Source: Planomonospora parontospora (GTDB taxonomy: Bacteria > Actinomycetota > Actinomycetes > Streptosporangiales > Streptosporangiaceae). Taken from it: 64,000 bases of DNA. Both the position numbers and the translations under genes were made by a program. Below the pieces are notes generated by a model that did no database searches, was not told the DNA's origin, and saw only the letters and a program-made list of their open reading frames with translations. Positions within the stretch are counted from its first letter, which is position 1. Every line of letters begins with the position of its first letter. The stretch spans positions 1 through 64,000 of the forward strand of contig BMQD01000017.1 of assembly GCA_014647935.1 (NCBI GenBank), written 5' to 3'. Below, piece by piece: positions 32,771-41,782 of the stretch.

Positions 32771-33475
32771 GTGACGATCCCCTACGAAACGGAAGAGGCT
32801 CCCTTCTTGCGCAGCTCGTTCTTCGGCAACCTGGACCAGGGCCAGGTCCCCGGCCACTTCACCCTGCAGAACCCCAAGATGCTGCGCGTGCAGCTGAACG
32901 GGGAGGACGTGCTGGCCCGGCAGGGCTCGATGGTCGCCTTCCAGGGGCAGATGGACTTCGACTACGAGGGCGGCGGCGTCGGGAAGTTCCTGAAGAAGAT
33001 GGTCACCGGCGAGGGCGCGCCGCTGATGCGGGTGCGCGGGCAGGGTGTGCTCTTCCTCGCCGACGACGCCCAGGACGTGCACCTGTTCTACCTGGAGAAC
33101 GAGGCGGTCACCGTCAACGGCAGGAACCTGCTGGCCTTCGACCCGCACCTGTCCTGGGACATCAACCGGGTGCAGGGCGCGGGCATCGCCGCCGGCGGCC
33201 TGTTCAACACCACGGTCTCGGGCACCGGCTGGGTGGCGGTCACCGCGCACGGCACGCCGGCGATGCTCGACGCCGCCTGGGGGCCGACCTACGCCGACGG
33301 CCAGTCGGCGGTCTGCTGGAGCACCTCGCTGCAGGTGGGGGTCAACCGCACCTTCAAGGCGGGGGCGCTCATCGGGCGCGGCAGCGGCGAGGCCGTGCAG
33401 CTCGCCTTCCAGGGGCAGGGCTTCGTCCTGGTCCAGGCCAGCGAGGGCCCGGTCGTCCCGCAGGCGCGGGGCTGA
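32771..33475 (+). CDS. AIM24 family protein
   Basis: This encodes 234 aa of the AIM24 (DUF124) beta-roll family: L-R-V-Q-L-N-G-E-D-V-L-A-R-Q-G-S-M-V-A-F-Q-G near residues 38-59 and a Gly-rich repeat pattern to the end. Bacterial members are of uncertain function, and tandem copies are common in actinomycetes. The GTG at 32771 is the best start but has only AAAGG directly before it, so the exact start is uncertain. Confidence 0.85.
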   Translation: MTIPYETEEAPFLRSSFFGNLDQGQVPGHFTLQNPKMLRVQLNGEDVLARQGSMVAFQGQMDFDYEGGGVGKFLKKMVTGEGAPLMRVRGQGVLFLADDAQDVHLFYLENEAVTVNGRNLLAFDPHLSWDINRVQGAGIAAGGLFNTTVSGTGWVAVTAHGTPAMLDAAWGPTYADGQSAVCWSTSLQVGVNRTFKAGALIGRGSGEAVQLAFQGQGFVLVQASEGPVVPQARG

Positions 33476-33574
33476 CCTCGGCCCGCTCTCCCGGCGACGC
33501 CCCGGCGGCCGATCCGCGGACGCGGGCCGCCTGCCCTGGCCGCCCGCCGGGGCCGCGGGCTCCTTGGAACGGGG

Positions 33575-33618
33575 CCGCCGCCGACCGGATCCCGTCGGAT
33601 GAGACCGGTCGGTGGCGG
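33575..33618. terminator. Bidirectional terminator between convergent genes
   Basis: Two 14-nt arms (33575-33588 and 33605-33618), complementary except at one position, lie between the AIM24 stop (33475) and the stop of the opposite membrane-protein gene (33633). Confidence 0.6.
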
Positions 33619-33632
33619 TCCGGCGGGGCGGG

Positions 33633-34082
33633 TCAGCGGCGGCGGCTGCCCATGATGGAGCCGATCACCGCGTCGGCGTCGTGCGCGTGCACCTTGGCGG
33701 CCAGCCGGATCGCCATCTCGTTCGTACGGCGCAGCTCGGCCTCGACCCGGTCCTTGCCGGACTGCCCGACCTGGACGCCGAAGTAGGCTCCGATGATCGC
33801 TCCGGAGACCCCGACGAGACCGGCGAACGGCGCGCCGCCGCCACCGTCGCGCATCGCGACGACGACGAACCCGACCAGGATGACGATCAGGCCCGTCAGG
33901 ACCACGTAGAACCCGTACCTCCAGCGGGCCGCCTCGGCCTTGGCCGCGACGGCCTCGTCCTCGGTCATCATCGCCGCGAGCGCGGGCGGCATCTCGCCGC
34001 GGTCCGGCGCCGCGGAGATCTTGGCCAGCGGCGCCGTGGGCGCCGCCGCCGGGGGAAGGGGTGGGGTCTTGGCGGTCGTCAC
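33633..34082 (-). CDS. Small membrane protein of unknown function
   Basis: This encodes 149 aa from GTG 34082 with GGGAG 8 nt upstream. A Pro/Ala-rich cytosolic head is followed by two hydrophobic helices (near residues 57-77 and 86-104) around a short Gly-rich turn (R-D-G-G-G-G-A-P), then a charged C-terminal helix that may form a coiled coil. I recognise no family. It is divergent from thymidine kinase across 151 bp. Confidence 0.75.
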   Translation of the reverse strand: MTTAKTPPLPPAAAPTAPLAKISAAPDRGEMPPALAAMMTEDEAVAAKAEAARWRYGFYVVLTGLIVILVGFVVVAMRDGGGGAPFAGLVGVSGAIIGAYFGVQVGQSGKDRVEAELRRTNEMAIRLAAKVHAHDADAVIGSIMGSRRR

Positions 34083-34233
34083 AGGTGTGCTCCCATGTTT
34101 CTGTCGGCCAAAAGAATCTCCCACGCTTTGTCGGAGGCAAGCCGAGTCGGGCTTGACCTACGCGGGACCTGGCATTCCTACCAGTTGTATCCCTGCTCAA
34201 ACACCATGGGCAAACCCGCTAAGCTGGCCCGTC

Positions 34234-34869
34234 GTGACCGAATCGTCCGCGCTCTCCCCCGTCCCCGTCCCCGTCGCGAACCGGGACGGGGTCCTGCGCT
34301 TCTATTTCGGCCCCATGGACTGCGGCAAGTCCACGCTGGCCCTGCAGATGAACTACAACCACGGCCGCCAGGGCAGGCGCGGGATGGTCCTGACCAAGCA
34401 CGACCGCTCCGGCGGGCCGCGGATCACCAGCCGGATCGGCCTGGGCAGCGAGGCCGTCGAGGTCGACGACGACCTGGACCTGGTCGCCCTGGTCACCGAC
34501 CGCAAGCCGATCGACTACGTGATCTGCGACGAGGCCTGCTTCTACACCGTCGCCCAGATCGAGCAGCTCGCCGACCTGACCGACGACTTCGGCATCGACG
34601 TCTACGCCTTCGGCCTGGCCTCCGACTTCCGCTCGCGGATGTTCCCCGCCGCCCAGCGCCTGTTCGAGCTCGCCGACGAGATCAGCCGGCTGCAAGTCGA
34701 GGTGCTGTGCTGGTGCGGCCGTCCCGGCCTGCTGAACGCCCGCGTGGTCGACGGCGAGCTGGTCCGCACCGGCGAGCAGGTCGTCATCGGCGACACCGGC
34801 GTCGACCCGGTCCGCTACCAGGTGCTCTGCCGTCGCCACTACCGCTCCGGCGACCTCGGCGTGAGCTGA
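34234..34869 (+). CDS. tdk: Thymidine kinase
   Basis: This encodes 211 aa, a type II thymidine kinase. The P-loop is G-P-M-D-C-G-K-S-T near residues 26-34. D-E-A-C-F-Y near 96 holds the catalytic Glu, and the C-terminal zinc-binding part carries L-C-W-C-G and L-C-R-R-H-Y. It phosphorylates thymidine in salvage. GTG 34234 is preceded by TAAGCT with 8 nt between and no ribosome site, so the mRNA is probably leaderless. Confidence 0.92.
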   Translation: MTESSALSPVPVPVANRDGVLRFYFGPMDCGKSTLALQMNYNHGRQGRRGMVLTKHDRSGGPRITSRIGLGSEAVEVDDDLDLVALVTDRKPIDYVICDEACFYTVAQIEQLADLTDDFGIDVYAFGLASDFRSRMFPAAQRLFELADEISRLQVEVLCWCGRPGLLNARVVDGELVRTGEQVVIGDTGVDPVRYQVLCRRHYRSGDLGVS

Positions 34870-34986
34870 GCGGCCGATCCCGGGCCGGGCCGTACCGCCG
34901 CGCCCTCGCGGGCGGCCCACAGGCCCAGGGCGACCAGCGCCGCGACCTCGGTCACCGCCATCCCGCGCTCGACCAGGCCCGAGGGG

Positions 34987-35835
34987 TCAGCTCCTCAGTC
35001 TCCGGAACCGGCGTACGGAGAGCGGGAGGAAGACGGCGGTGAGCAGCACCGGCCACGCGACCGCCAGGAGCTCCGCGTGCTGCGCCGCCCAGGTCTCCCC
35101 CGCGAAACCCGGGTTGCCGAAGAGGTCCCGGACGGCCGCGGCCGTCGCCGAGAGCGGGTTCCACGCGGCGGCGGCGCCGAGCCAGGCGGGCATCGTGGCC
35201 GGATCGACGAAGACGGCGGACAGGAACCCCACGGGCCAGACCAGGATCTGGACGGCGGTCACCGCCTCCGGCCCGCTCGCGGCCAGGCCGATGAAGATCC
35301 CGACCCACAGCAGAGCGAAGCGGAGCAGGAGCAGCAGGCCGAGGGCGGTGAGAGCGGAACCGCGGCCCCCGTGCCAGCTCCATCCCAGCAGCAGCCCGGT
35401 GCCTGCCAGGACGACCAGGCCGACGACCGAGTTGAGCATGTCGGCGGCGCACCGGCCCAGCACGACGGCCGAGGAGCTCATCGGCAGCGAGCGGAACCGG
35501 TCGGTCACCCCCTTGGCGGCGTCCGTGGTCACCGCCATCATGGTGGTCTCCAGGCCGAAGAGCATGGCCAGGGCGAACATGCCGGGCATCAGGAACTCGA
35601 AGTAGCCGCCGGGGCCGGGAGTCGTGATCGCGCCGCCGAACAGGCCGCCGAACATCAGCACGGTCATCACGGGGAAGAGCCATCCGACGACGACCGCTCC
35701 CGGGCGCAGGGCCCAGTGGTTCAGATCGCGCAGAGTGATGGTCCAGGCGTCCGCCAGCGCCCGGCCGATCCGGGACGGCGCCGGAGGGGGAGCCGGGACG
35801 GGCGGGCGGGAGGCGTCCGCGGGGACGGTGTCCAT
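34987..35835 (-). CDS. ABC-2 type transporter permease (DrrB-like)
   Basis: This encodes 282 aa with six hydrophobic segments after a Pro-rich cytosolic head. The pattern F-P-V-M-T-V-L-M-F-G-G-L-F-G-G, and W-N-P-L-S-A-T before the last helices, are typical of the DrrB daunorubicin-resistance type. It works with the ATPase encoded upstream (104 bp gap) to export a lipophilic compound, which the sequence does not identify. AAGGA precedes the ATG. Confidence 0.88.
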   Translation of the reverse strand: MDTVPADASRPPVPAPPPAPSRIGRALADAWTITLRDLNHWALRPGAVVVGWLFPVMTVLMFGGLFGGAITTPGPGGYFEFLMPGMFALAMLFGLETTMMAVTTDAAKGVTDRFRSLPMSSSAVVLGRCAADMLNSVVGLVVLAGTGLLLGWSWHGGRGSALTALGLLLLLRFALLWVGIFIGLAASGPEAVTAVQILVWPVGFLSAVFVDPATMPAWLGAAAAWNPLSATAAAVRDLFGNPGFAGETWAAQHAELLAVAWPVLLTAVFLPLSVRRFRRLRS

Positions 35836-35939
35836 CAGCGTTCCTTCTTCCTTCCGAGGGGTCGGCGGATCGTGCGTCATGCTCGTCCGGACGCTCCCGG
35901 CGGGGCGGCTCGCCGGGGCGCCGTGCTCATCCGCCGTGT

Positions 35940-36971
35940 TCACCCGGAGGCCTCCTGCGGCGCGGCCGCGGCCACGGCGTCCGCCGGGTCCGCGCGGCCG
36001 GCGGCCGTACCGGTGGCCGGAGTACCTCCCGTCAGGTGGAGGAAGACCTCGTCGAGCGTCGGGCGGCGGAGCGCGAGGTCCTCCGGTTCGATCCCCGCCT
36101 CGTTCAGCTCGGTGGCCAGCCGGATCAGCGCCCGGACGCGCCCGGCGACGGGGATGCCGATCCGGTGGGCGGTCCGGTCGACGTCCGGCTCCCCGGAGGC
36201 GATCCGGGCGGCGACGGCCCGGGCCGCCTCGGTGTCCTCCGGGCCGGAGAGCACCAGGTCGATCCGGTCGCCGCCGAGGGCGGACTTGAGCTCGTCGGGG
36301 GTGCCCTCCGCGACGACCCGGCCCGCCGCGAGCACGCAGACGCGGTCGGCCAGCCGGTCGGCCTCCTCCAGGTACTGCGTGGTCAGCAGCACGGTGGTCC
36401 CGGCGTCCACCAGCTCGCGGACCGCGGTCCAGACCTCCTGCCGGGCGGCGGGGTCGAGGCCCGTCGTCGGCTCGTCGACGAACAGCACCGGAGGCGACAC
36501 GATGAGGCTCGCCGCGAGGTCGAGCCGGCGGCGCATGCCCCCGGAGTAACCGCTCGCCGGTCTTCGCGCGGCCCCGGCCAGGGAGAACCGCTCCAGCAGC
36601 TCGTCGGCCCGCCGCGCGGCCGCCGCGGCGGGCAGGCGGTTGAGCCTGCCGAACATCACGAGGTTCTGCCGTCCCGTCAGGACCTCGTCGACCGCGGCGT
36701 ACTGGCCCACCAGCCCGATGCGCTCGCGGACCTGCCGGCCCTGCCTGCGGACGTCGAACCCGGCCACGCTCGCCCGGCCCGCGTCCATGTCCAGCAGCGT
36801 GGAAAGGATCCGGACCGCCGTCGTCTTCCCGGCTCCGTTGGGGCCCAGCAGCCCGCAGACGGACCCCTTCCCCACCTGCAGGTCGAACCCGTTCAGGCCC
36901 GCGCCGCCCGCCGGTCCCCCGTAGTTCTTGCGCACGTCGTGCGCGGTGATCGCGCTTCCGGCGTCCGTCAC
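35940..36971 (-). CDS. ABC transporter ATP-binding protein (DrrA-like)
   Basis: This encodes 343 aa from GTG 36971. Walker A is G-P-N-G-A-G-K-T-T near residues 43-51, the signature Y-S-G-G-M-R-R-R-L-D near 143-152, and Walker B V-L-F-V-D-E-P. The C-terminal extension (L-A-L-R-R-P-T-L-D-E-V-F-L-H-L-T-G) is the DrrA-specific tail. It energises the DrrB-like permease encoded downstream. The divergent TetR gene and its double palindrome sit in the 130-bp promoter region, so the pair is probably induced by the exported compound. Confidence 0.92.
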   Translation of the reverse strand: MTDAGSAITAHDVRKNYGGPAGGAGLNGFDLQVGKGSVCGLLGPNGAGKTTAVRILSTLLDMDAGRASVAGFDVRRQGRQVRERIGLVGQYAAVDEVLTGRQNLVMFGRLNRLPAAAAARRADELLERFSLAGAARRPASGYSGGMRRRLDLAASLIVSPPVLFVDEPTTGLDPAARQEVWTAVRELVDAGTTVLLTTQYLEEADRLADRVCVLAAGRVVAEGTPDELKSALGGDRIDLVLSGPEDTEAARAVAARIASGEPDVDRTAHRIGIPVAGRVRALIRLATELNEAGIEPEDLALRRPTLDEVFLHLTGGTPATGTAAGRADPADAVAAAAPQEASG

Positions 36972-37030
36972 TTCCGCCCTCCTCGCTCCGCGGCCGCCGG
37001 ACGGCTCTCCGCCGGTGGCCCGAATGGTTT

Positions 37031-37056
37031 GGTACGTCGTACCGTACAGCGTACGG
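37031..37056. promoter_or_regulatory. Double palindrome, TetR operator candidate
   Basis: GGTACGTCGTACC (37031-37043) and CCGTACAGCGTACGG (37042-37056) are perfect palindromes apart from their centres. They overlap by 2 bp and lie between the divergent drrA-like and TetR genes. A -10 for the TetR gene, TAGGAT (37063-37068), follows. Confidence 0.65.
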
Positions 37057-37101
37057 AACAGTTAGGATAGGGCCGGTGACGAGGATTCGGAGTTCGTTCC
37101 C

Positions 37102-37863
37102 ATGAGCGCGAAAAGGGCCCCCGACGCCGATCCGGCCCGCAGCCTGGCCCTGCTGTGGAGCTCGCACAGCAGACCGGGACGGTCGGGGCTGACCGTGCGC
37201 GCGATCATCGAGGCCGCCATCGGGATCGCCGACACCGAAGGGCTCGACGCCGTCTCCATGCGCCAGGTCGCCGAGCGCCTGGGGGTCGGCACCATGTCGC
37301 TCTACACGCACGTCCCCGGCAAGGCCGAGCTGACCGACCTGATGGTCGACACCGCCTACGGGCGGCTCTACGACGACGTGGACGCGCCGGCGGCGCAGCC
37401 CGGCGGCTGGCGCGGCGGGATGGAGTTCGTCGCCGCGCGCAACTGGGACCTCTACCGGCGCCACCCCTGGATGCTGCAGGCCCCCGGCGGCCGGCCCGTC
37501 CTGGGTCCGAACGCCGTGCTGAAGTACGAGGCCGAACTGCGCCCCCTGGACGGCGTCGGGCTGTCCGACGTCGAGATGGACTCCGTCCTCGCCCTGGTCC
37601 TGACCCACGTCGAGGGCACCGCCCGGCTCGGGGCGAGCATGGCCCGGGCCCAGCAGGACAGCGGGATGAACGAGACCGAGTGGTGGACGGTCAACGCTCC
37701 GCTGCTCGACAAGGTGATGGACGCCTCCCGGTTCCCGGTGGCCTCCCGGGTCGGCGAGGCCGCCGGCCGGGAGCACCAGGGAGCGGCCGACCCGGCGCAC
37801 GCCCTCGCCTTCGGCCTGGCGCGCATCCTCGACGGGGTGGCGGCGCTGATCGCGGGCAGGTGA
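37102..37863 (+). CDS. TetR-family regulator of the DrrAB-like exporter
   Basis: This encodes 253 aa. The HTH is at ~residues 30-75 (A-I-I-E-A-A-I-G-I-A-D-T-E-G then M-R-Q-V-A-E-R-L-G-V-G-T-M-S-L-Y-T-H-V). The larger C-terminal domain, with W-D-L-Y-R-R-H-P-W and D-P-A-H-A-L-A-F-G-L-A-R-I-L-D-G, is of the tetracycline-repressor C-terminal type and binds the inducer. It is divergent from the exporter genes with the double palindrome between them. GGAG lies 10 nt before the ATG. Confidence 0.9.
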   Translation: MSAKRAPDADPARSLALLWSSHSRPGRSGLTVRAIIEAAIGIADTEGLDAVSMRQVAERLGVGTMSLYTHVPGKAELTDLMVDTAYGRLYDDVDAPAAQPGGWRGGMEFVAARNWDLYRRHPWMLQAPGGRPVLGPNAVLKYEAELRPLDGVGLSDVEMDSVLALVLTHVEGTARLGASMARAQQDSGMNETEWWTVNAPLLDKVMDASRFPVASRVGEAAGREHQGAADPAHALAFGLARILDGVAALIAGR

Positions 37864-37951
37864 CGGAGCGGGCCCGCGGTCCCCGCCGCGGCCCGCCCAC
37901 TGGGGCCGGGACCTCCGCTACCCGGGACGGTCCCGCTCGGCGGACGCCCGC

Positions 37952-38854
37952 TCAGGAGCCCGCGGCGATCTCCGCCAGGCGCGCGTCCAGCTGCACGGGG
38001 TCGCCGTCGACGAGCGCGGACACCGCCCGCCACCAGGCGAACCACTCCCCGCTGCGCCACATCCAGTCGACGCGCTCGATCGCGGCGACGACGTCGCCCC
38101 TGACCCGCCACTCCGGGCCGGTCTGCGCCGCGCCGGCGCCGTGGCGCAGCGCCCAGGCGCGCAGCGTCCGGGCGGCCCCGGCGTCCACCGGCGTGCCGTA
38201 CGGGCTCGGGTCCTCCCCGCCGAGGGGGTGCGGGCCGAGGCCGGCCGCCACGCCCCAGCTCCACTGGGCCTCGGCCGGGCGGGAGTAGCGCAGCGAGTCG
38301 AAGTCGAGGTTGGAGCCGAGGTCGCCGTCCGGGCGGCGGACCACCACGGCGTCCAGGCGCCCGCCCGCGTCGAAGGAGAGCACGACCCTGTCGCCGGGGG
38401 CGACGCCGCCGGGCAGCGCGACGCGGTCCTCCGCCTGCCAGGAGTTCAGGTCCACGGCCGCGGCGGGCTCCCCCCACCGGCGGTCGGCGGCGTCGTCGGC
38501 GATCCAGGCGGTGAGCATCTCCAGCACGGTCAGGTCGGTCCAGGGCTCCACGGCGGTCGCGGAGCGGAGCACCTCGTCGGGGACGAGCGGCTTGCCGCCC
38601 CGGGCCCGCTCCCACCACCGCGGTCCCAGCTCGCGCGTCCCGACCAGCAGCCCGGCCAGCGAGGCCAGCTCGGCGGACCTGCGGGTCAGCGGGGCGCCGC
38701 GGGCGAGCTCCACGCAGCGGGCGACGCGGTCGGCGCCCAGCGCGGCCTCCGCCTCGCGCACCAGGGCGGCCGCGGAGAGCCGCTCCTCTCCGAGGAGATC
38801 GCGGATCAGTCGTCTGGCCTCGGTCCGGGCGTCCTCCGCACGTGCCTCGCGCAT
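37952..38854 (-). CDS. Hypothetical protein
   Basis: This encodes 300 aa, soluble. The N-terminal ~60 residues are Arg/Glu-rich helices. The rest is Trp-rich and mixed alpha/beta (P-R-W-W-E-R-A-R-G-G, D-R-R-W-G-E-P, Q-W-S-W-G-V-A, W-M-W-R-S-G-E-W-F-A-W-W). I recognise no family, signal or catalytic motif. Codon bias is strong and typical of the window, so it is a real gene. It converges with the TetR gene. Confidence 0.75.
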   Translation of the reverse strand: MREARAEDARTEARRLIRDLLGEERLSAAALVREAEAALGADRVARCVELARGAPLTRRSAELASLAGLLVGTRELGPRWWERARGGKPLVPDEVLRSATAVEPWTDLTVLEMLTAWIADDAADRRWGEPAAAVDLNSWQAEDRVALPGGVAPGDRVVLSFDAGGRLDAVVVRRPDGDLGSNLDFDSLRYSRPAEAQWSWGVAAGLGPHPLGGEDPSPYGTPVDAGAARTLRAWALRHGAGAAQTGPEWRVRGDVVAAIERVDWMWRSGEWFAWWRAVSALVDGDPVQLDARLAEIAAGS

Positions 38855-38897
38855 ACCGCCACGTTACGCCGGAAGATCTCCCGCCGCGAGGGGCCGG

Positions 38898-39716
38898 TCA
38901 GCCCCTGCGGCCGGTACGGCCGAGCAGCCAGCCGATCACGGCGCTGCCGAGCGCCACGCCGGCGCCCATGCCGAACGCGGTGACGACCGCCCACACGGGC
39001 ACGCCCTGCTCCTGCGGCCTCTGCCCCTGCGGCACGGCGGGCCGTTGGAAGACCCGGACCGGCCGTCCGCCCTCCGGTACGGCGGGCTCGGAACCCACCG
39101 CACCGGGGAGGACCGGGGCGGCCGCGTCCGGGGGCCCGAGGACGGCGGGAGCCGTACCGGGGGCCGCCGCGCCGGACGGGACCGGTGCGGCCGCGTCCGG
39201 GGACCCGGTCACGGCGAGGGCCGTGTCGAGAGCCGTGTCGAGAGCCGTACCGGCGGCCGGGGCTGCGCCACCGGAGAGCAGGTGCCGCTCCACCGCGGCG
39301 AAGAACTCGGCCGCGGTCCGCCTGGCCACCGTGCCGAGCATGCGCTGGCCGACGCCGCCGATCATGCCGCCGACCACGGCCTCGGCGTCGTAGTCGATCC
39401 GGGTGCCGCCGTCGGCCTCGCTGAGCCGTACCTCCACGGTGGCCTCCACCGTGCCGGGGGCGCCCTGGCCCCGGGCGCGCAGCACGAACCGGCTGGGGGC
39501 GTCGGGGTCGCGCAGGGCGACCTCGCCCTGGTAGAGCCCCCTGATCGAGGCCACCCCGGCCGTGACCGTCATCCGGTAGGTGTCCGGTCCCGTCTCCTCC
39601 AGGCGCTCGCAACCCGGGATCGTGCGCACCAGCACGGCCGGGTCCTGGAGCGCGGACCACACGCGATCTCTGTCGGCGCCGAGCACGGCGCTGCCTGCGA
39701 CCTTCACCTTCAGCAC
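38898..39716 (-). CDS. CoxG-like SRPBCC protein with C-terminal membrane anchor
   Basis: This encodes 272 aa. Residues ~1-150 are an SRPBCC/CoxG domain (D-R-V-W-S-A-L-Q-D-P-A-V-L-V-R-T-I-P-G-C-E then a D-Y-D-A-E-A-V-V-G-G motif). A Pro/Ala-rich linker with repeats (A-L-D-T twice) and a C-terminal transmembrane helix near residues 243-265 follow. In CO dehydrogenase clusters CoxG recruits maturation proteins to the membrane. The molybdenum hydroxylase genes here start 9 kb away, so a partnership is possible but not shown. Confidence 0.85.
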   Translation of the reverse strand: MLKVKVAGSAVLGADRDRVWSALQDPAVLVRTIPGCERLEETGPDTYRMTVTAGVASIRGLYQGEVALRDPDAPSRFVLRARGQGAPGTVEATVEVRLSEADGGTRIDYDAEAVVGGMIGGVGQRMLGTVARRTAAEFFAAVERHLLSGGAAPAAGTALDTALDTALAVTGSPDAAAPVPSGAAAPGTAPAVLGPPDAAAPVLPGAVGSEPAVPEGGRPVRVFQRPAVPQGQRPQEQGVPVWAVVTAFGMGAGVALGSAVIGWLLGRTGRRG

Positions 39717-39806
39717 CCTAGACAGTCCCCGGCCGCGGGGTTAACAGCAACATCTGCCCGGCGGCGCGACCGCGGCTTGTCAGTCCGCCGGGGCGCCCCC
39801 GGGTCG

Positions 39807-40889
39807 TCACTCCACCGGGGCGCCCGCCCCGACCGCGGCCTCCGGCGGGGTGGCGCGGCGCCCCGCGCGCAGCGGCGCGCCCACCGCGTGCATGTGCCGC
39901 AGCGCCTGCGCGTACGAGCGCAGCAGCCCCGTCTCGAGGTACTCCACGCCCAGTTCCTCGCAGTAGGCCCGGACGATCGGCTGGGCCCGGCGCAGGTTCG
40001 GGGTCGGCATGCTGGGGAACAGGTGGTGCTCGATCTGGTAGTTGAGGCCGCCCAGGGCGTTGTCGACCAGCCAGCCGCCGCGCACGTTCCGGGAGGTGAG
40101 GACCTGGCGGCGGAGGAAGTCGAGCTCGTCCTCACCGGTCAGCATCGGCATGCCCTTGTGGTTGGGCGCGAACGTGCAGCCGAGGTAGACGCCGAAGACG
40201 GCCTGGTGCAGCGCGAGGAAGACCAGGGCCTTGCCCACCGGGAGCACCGCGAACACCGCGCCGAGGTAGGCGGCGACGTGCACCACCAGGAGCAGCCCCT
40301 CGACCGCGCGGTTCCGCAGGGACGGGCGGCGCAGCGCCCGGAAGCTCGACACGTGCAGGTTGAGCCCTTCCAGGGTCAGCAGCGGGAAGAACAGGAACGC
40401 CTCCCAGCGGCCGATGAACCTGGCGATCCCCCGGCTGGCCCTCGCCTGCCGCTCCGACCAGATCAGTATCTCGGGGGAGACGTCGGGGTCGTGGTCCTCG
40501 TGGTTGGGGTTGGCGTGGTGGCGGGTGTGCTTGTCCATCCACCAGCCGTAGCTCATGCCGATGACGAGGTTGCCCGCCACCAGGCCGGCGATCTCGCTGG
40601 AGCGCCTGGAGCGGAAGACCTGCCGGTGGGCCAGGTCGTGGGCGACGAGGGCGATCTGGGCGAACACCACGGCGAGGAAGACCGCCACCGGGATCTGGTA
40701 CCAGGAGTCGCCGATCAGGAAGAAAGCGGTCCAGCCTCCGGCGAAGAGGGCTGCGACCAGGCCGAGCCGGACGGCGTAGTAACCGGGGCGCCGCTCCAGC
40801 AGGCCTGCCTGGACGATCCGGCGCGACAGGCCGGCGTAGTCGCTTCCTCTGGTCCGGTCTCCGGGGTCGGCGGTCGTGACATCGGTCAT
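39807..40889 (-). CDS. Membrane fatty-acid desaturase
   Basis: This encodes 360 aa from ATG 40889 with AAGGAG. The three iron-binding histidine boxes are complete: H-D-L-A-H at 84-88, H-T-R-H-H at 121-125 and Q-I-E-H-H at 285-289. Gln in the third box is typical of front-end (delta-5/delta-6 type) and linoleoyl-CoA desaturases. No cytochrome b5 domain is fused, so an outside electron donor is needed. Four hydrophobic regions anchor it. It is not in an operon. Confidence 0.92.
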   Translation of the reverse strand: MTDVTTADPGDRTRGSDYAGLSRRIVQAGLLERRPGYYAVRLGLVAALFAGGWTAFFLIGDSWYQIPVAVFLAVVFAQIALVAHDLAHRQVFRSRRSSEIAGLVAGNLVIGMSYGWWMDKHTRHHANPNHEDHDPDVSPEILIWSERQARASRGIARFIGRWEAFLFFPLLTLEGLNLHVSSFRALRRPSLRNRAVEGLLLVVHVAAYLGAVFAVLPVGKALVFLALHQAVFGVYLGCTFAPNHKGMPMLTGEDELDFLRRQVLTSRNVRGGWLVDNALGGLNYQIEHHLFPSMPTPNLRRAQPIVRAYCEELGVEYLETGLLRSYAQALRHMHAVGAPLRAGRRATPPEAAVGAGAPVE

Positions 40890-41026
40890 GGCTCTCCTTG
40901 GGCGTGGTGGGTGCCGGACGGGTTCACTCTCCAGGATTTCCGGACGACCGGGATCATGAACCCCTGCCCGCACCCCGAATCATGGTCGGGCAGGCCTCAC
41001 CCCTGCCGTTCCGGAGCACCCGCGTC

Positions 41027-41782
41027 TCAGTCCCGGGGGACGAATCGGCGGGGCGGGGTGTGGATGTCGAAGTGGATCCGCCGCTGGGCCAGGATCGAGT
41101 GGGGTTCGGCGCCAGGCGCGGTCAGGCCCAGCCGCTCGAAGACGCCGAAGCGCGCGGACTCGGCGGACGCCACGGCGAGGTGGCGCGGGCGCATGGGCGG
41201 ATGCCAGATGCCGTAGGTGCCGACGCGGCCGTCCCTGCGGCGGTACCAGCCGCGGGTGGGGTGGGTGAGCGTCTCCATCCAGTGCGCCTCGCCGGTGAAG
41301 CCGTCCAGCCGGGACGGCTGCCCGGGCGGCTCCGCCGCCTCGCACCGGGCGTCGTCGCCGCTCAGCCGCCAGCGCGCCGGGGCGGCCTCCCAATCGGCGG
41401 TGATCTCGATGCGGCTGCGGTGCCACGGCATGCCCCACAGCCACCGGGGCACGACGGCCAGCGGGTGGTCCAGGCTCGTGCCGAAGAACCAGACGCCCTG
41501 CTCGTCGCCCGCCGTCACGTAGGCGCGGTAGTTGATCTGGCCGCAGTCGATCGCCGCCGGCGGGCAGAAGCGGAAATGGAAGTCGCGGTCGCGGAAGGCC
41601 ACCGCGGAGACCAGCGCCGCGCGCCCGCCGGCGAAGGCGAACTCCACCGGGGCGAAACCGCCGGGCAGCAGCCGGGCGAGCGCCTCGGCGGGCACCCGGT
41701 AGCTGACGATCGCGAAGTCGTCCAGCTCGGTCGCGGCGTGGTACCACCGTGGACGCGGTCGCGGGGTGCCGCTGAAGGCCAC
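41027..41782 (-). CDS. DUF2071 protein (acetoacetate-decarboxylase-like fold)
   Basis: This encodes 251 aa. I start it at GTG 41782 with GAGGG ~6 nt upstream; the 49 codons further upstream are Arg/Pro-rich and unlikely. The family is seen in V-S-Y-R-V-P-A-E-A-L-A-R-L-L-P-G-G-F near residue 22 and in the W-F-F-G-T-S-L-D-H-P block. DUF2071 proteins share the acetoacetate decarboxylase-like fold. Their reaction is unknown. Confidence 0.78.
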   Translation of the reverse strand: MAFSGTPRPRPRWYHAATELDDFAIVSYRVPAEALARLLPGGFAPVEFAFAGGRAALVSAVAFRDRDFHFRFCPPAAIDCGQINYRAYVTAGDEQGVWFFGTSLDHPLAVVPRWLWGMPWHRSRIEITADWEAAPARWRLSGDDARCEAAEPPGQPSRLDGFTGEAHWMETLTHPTRGWYRRRDGRVGTYGIWHPPMRPRHLAVASAESARFGVFERLGLTAPGAEPHSILAQRRIHFDIHTPPRRFVPRD

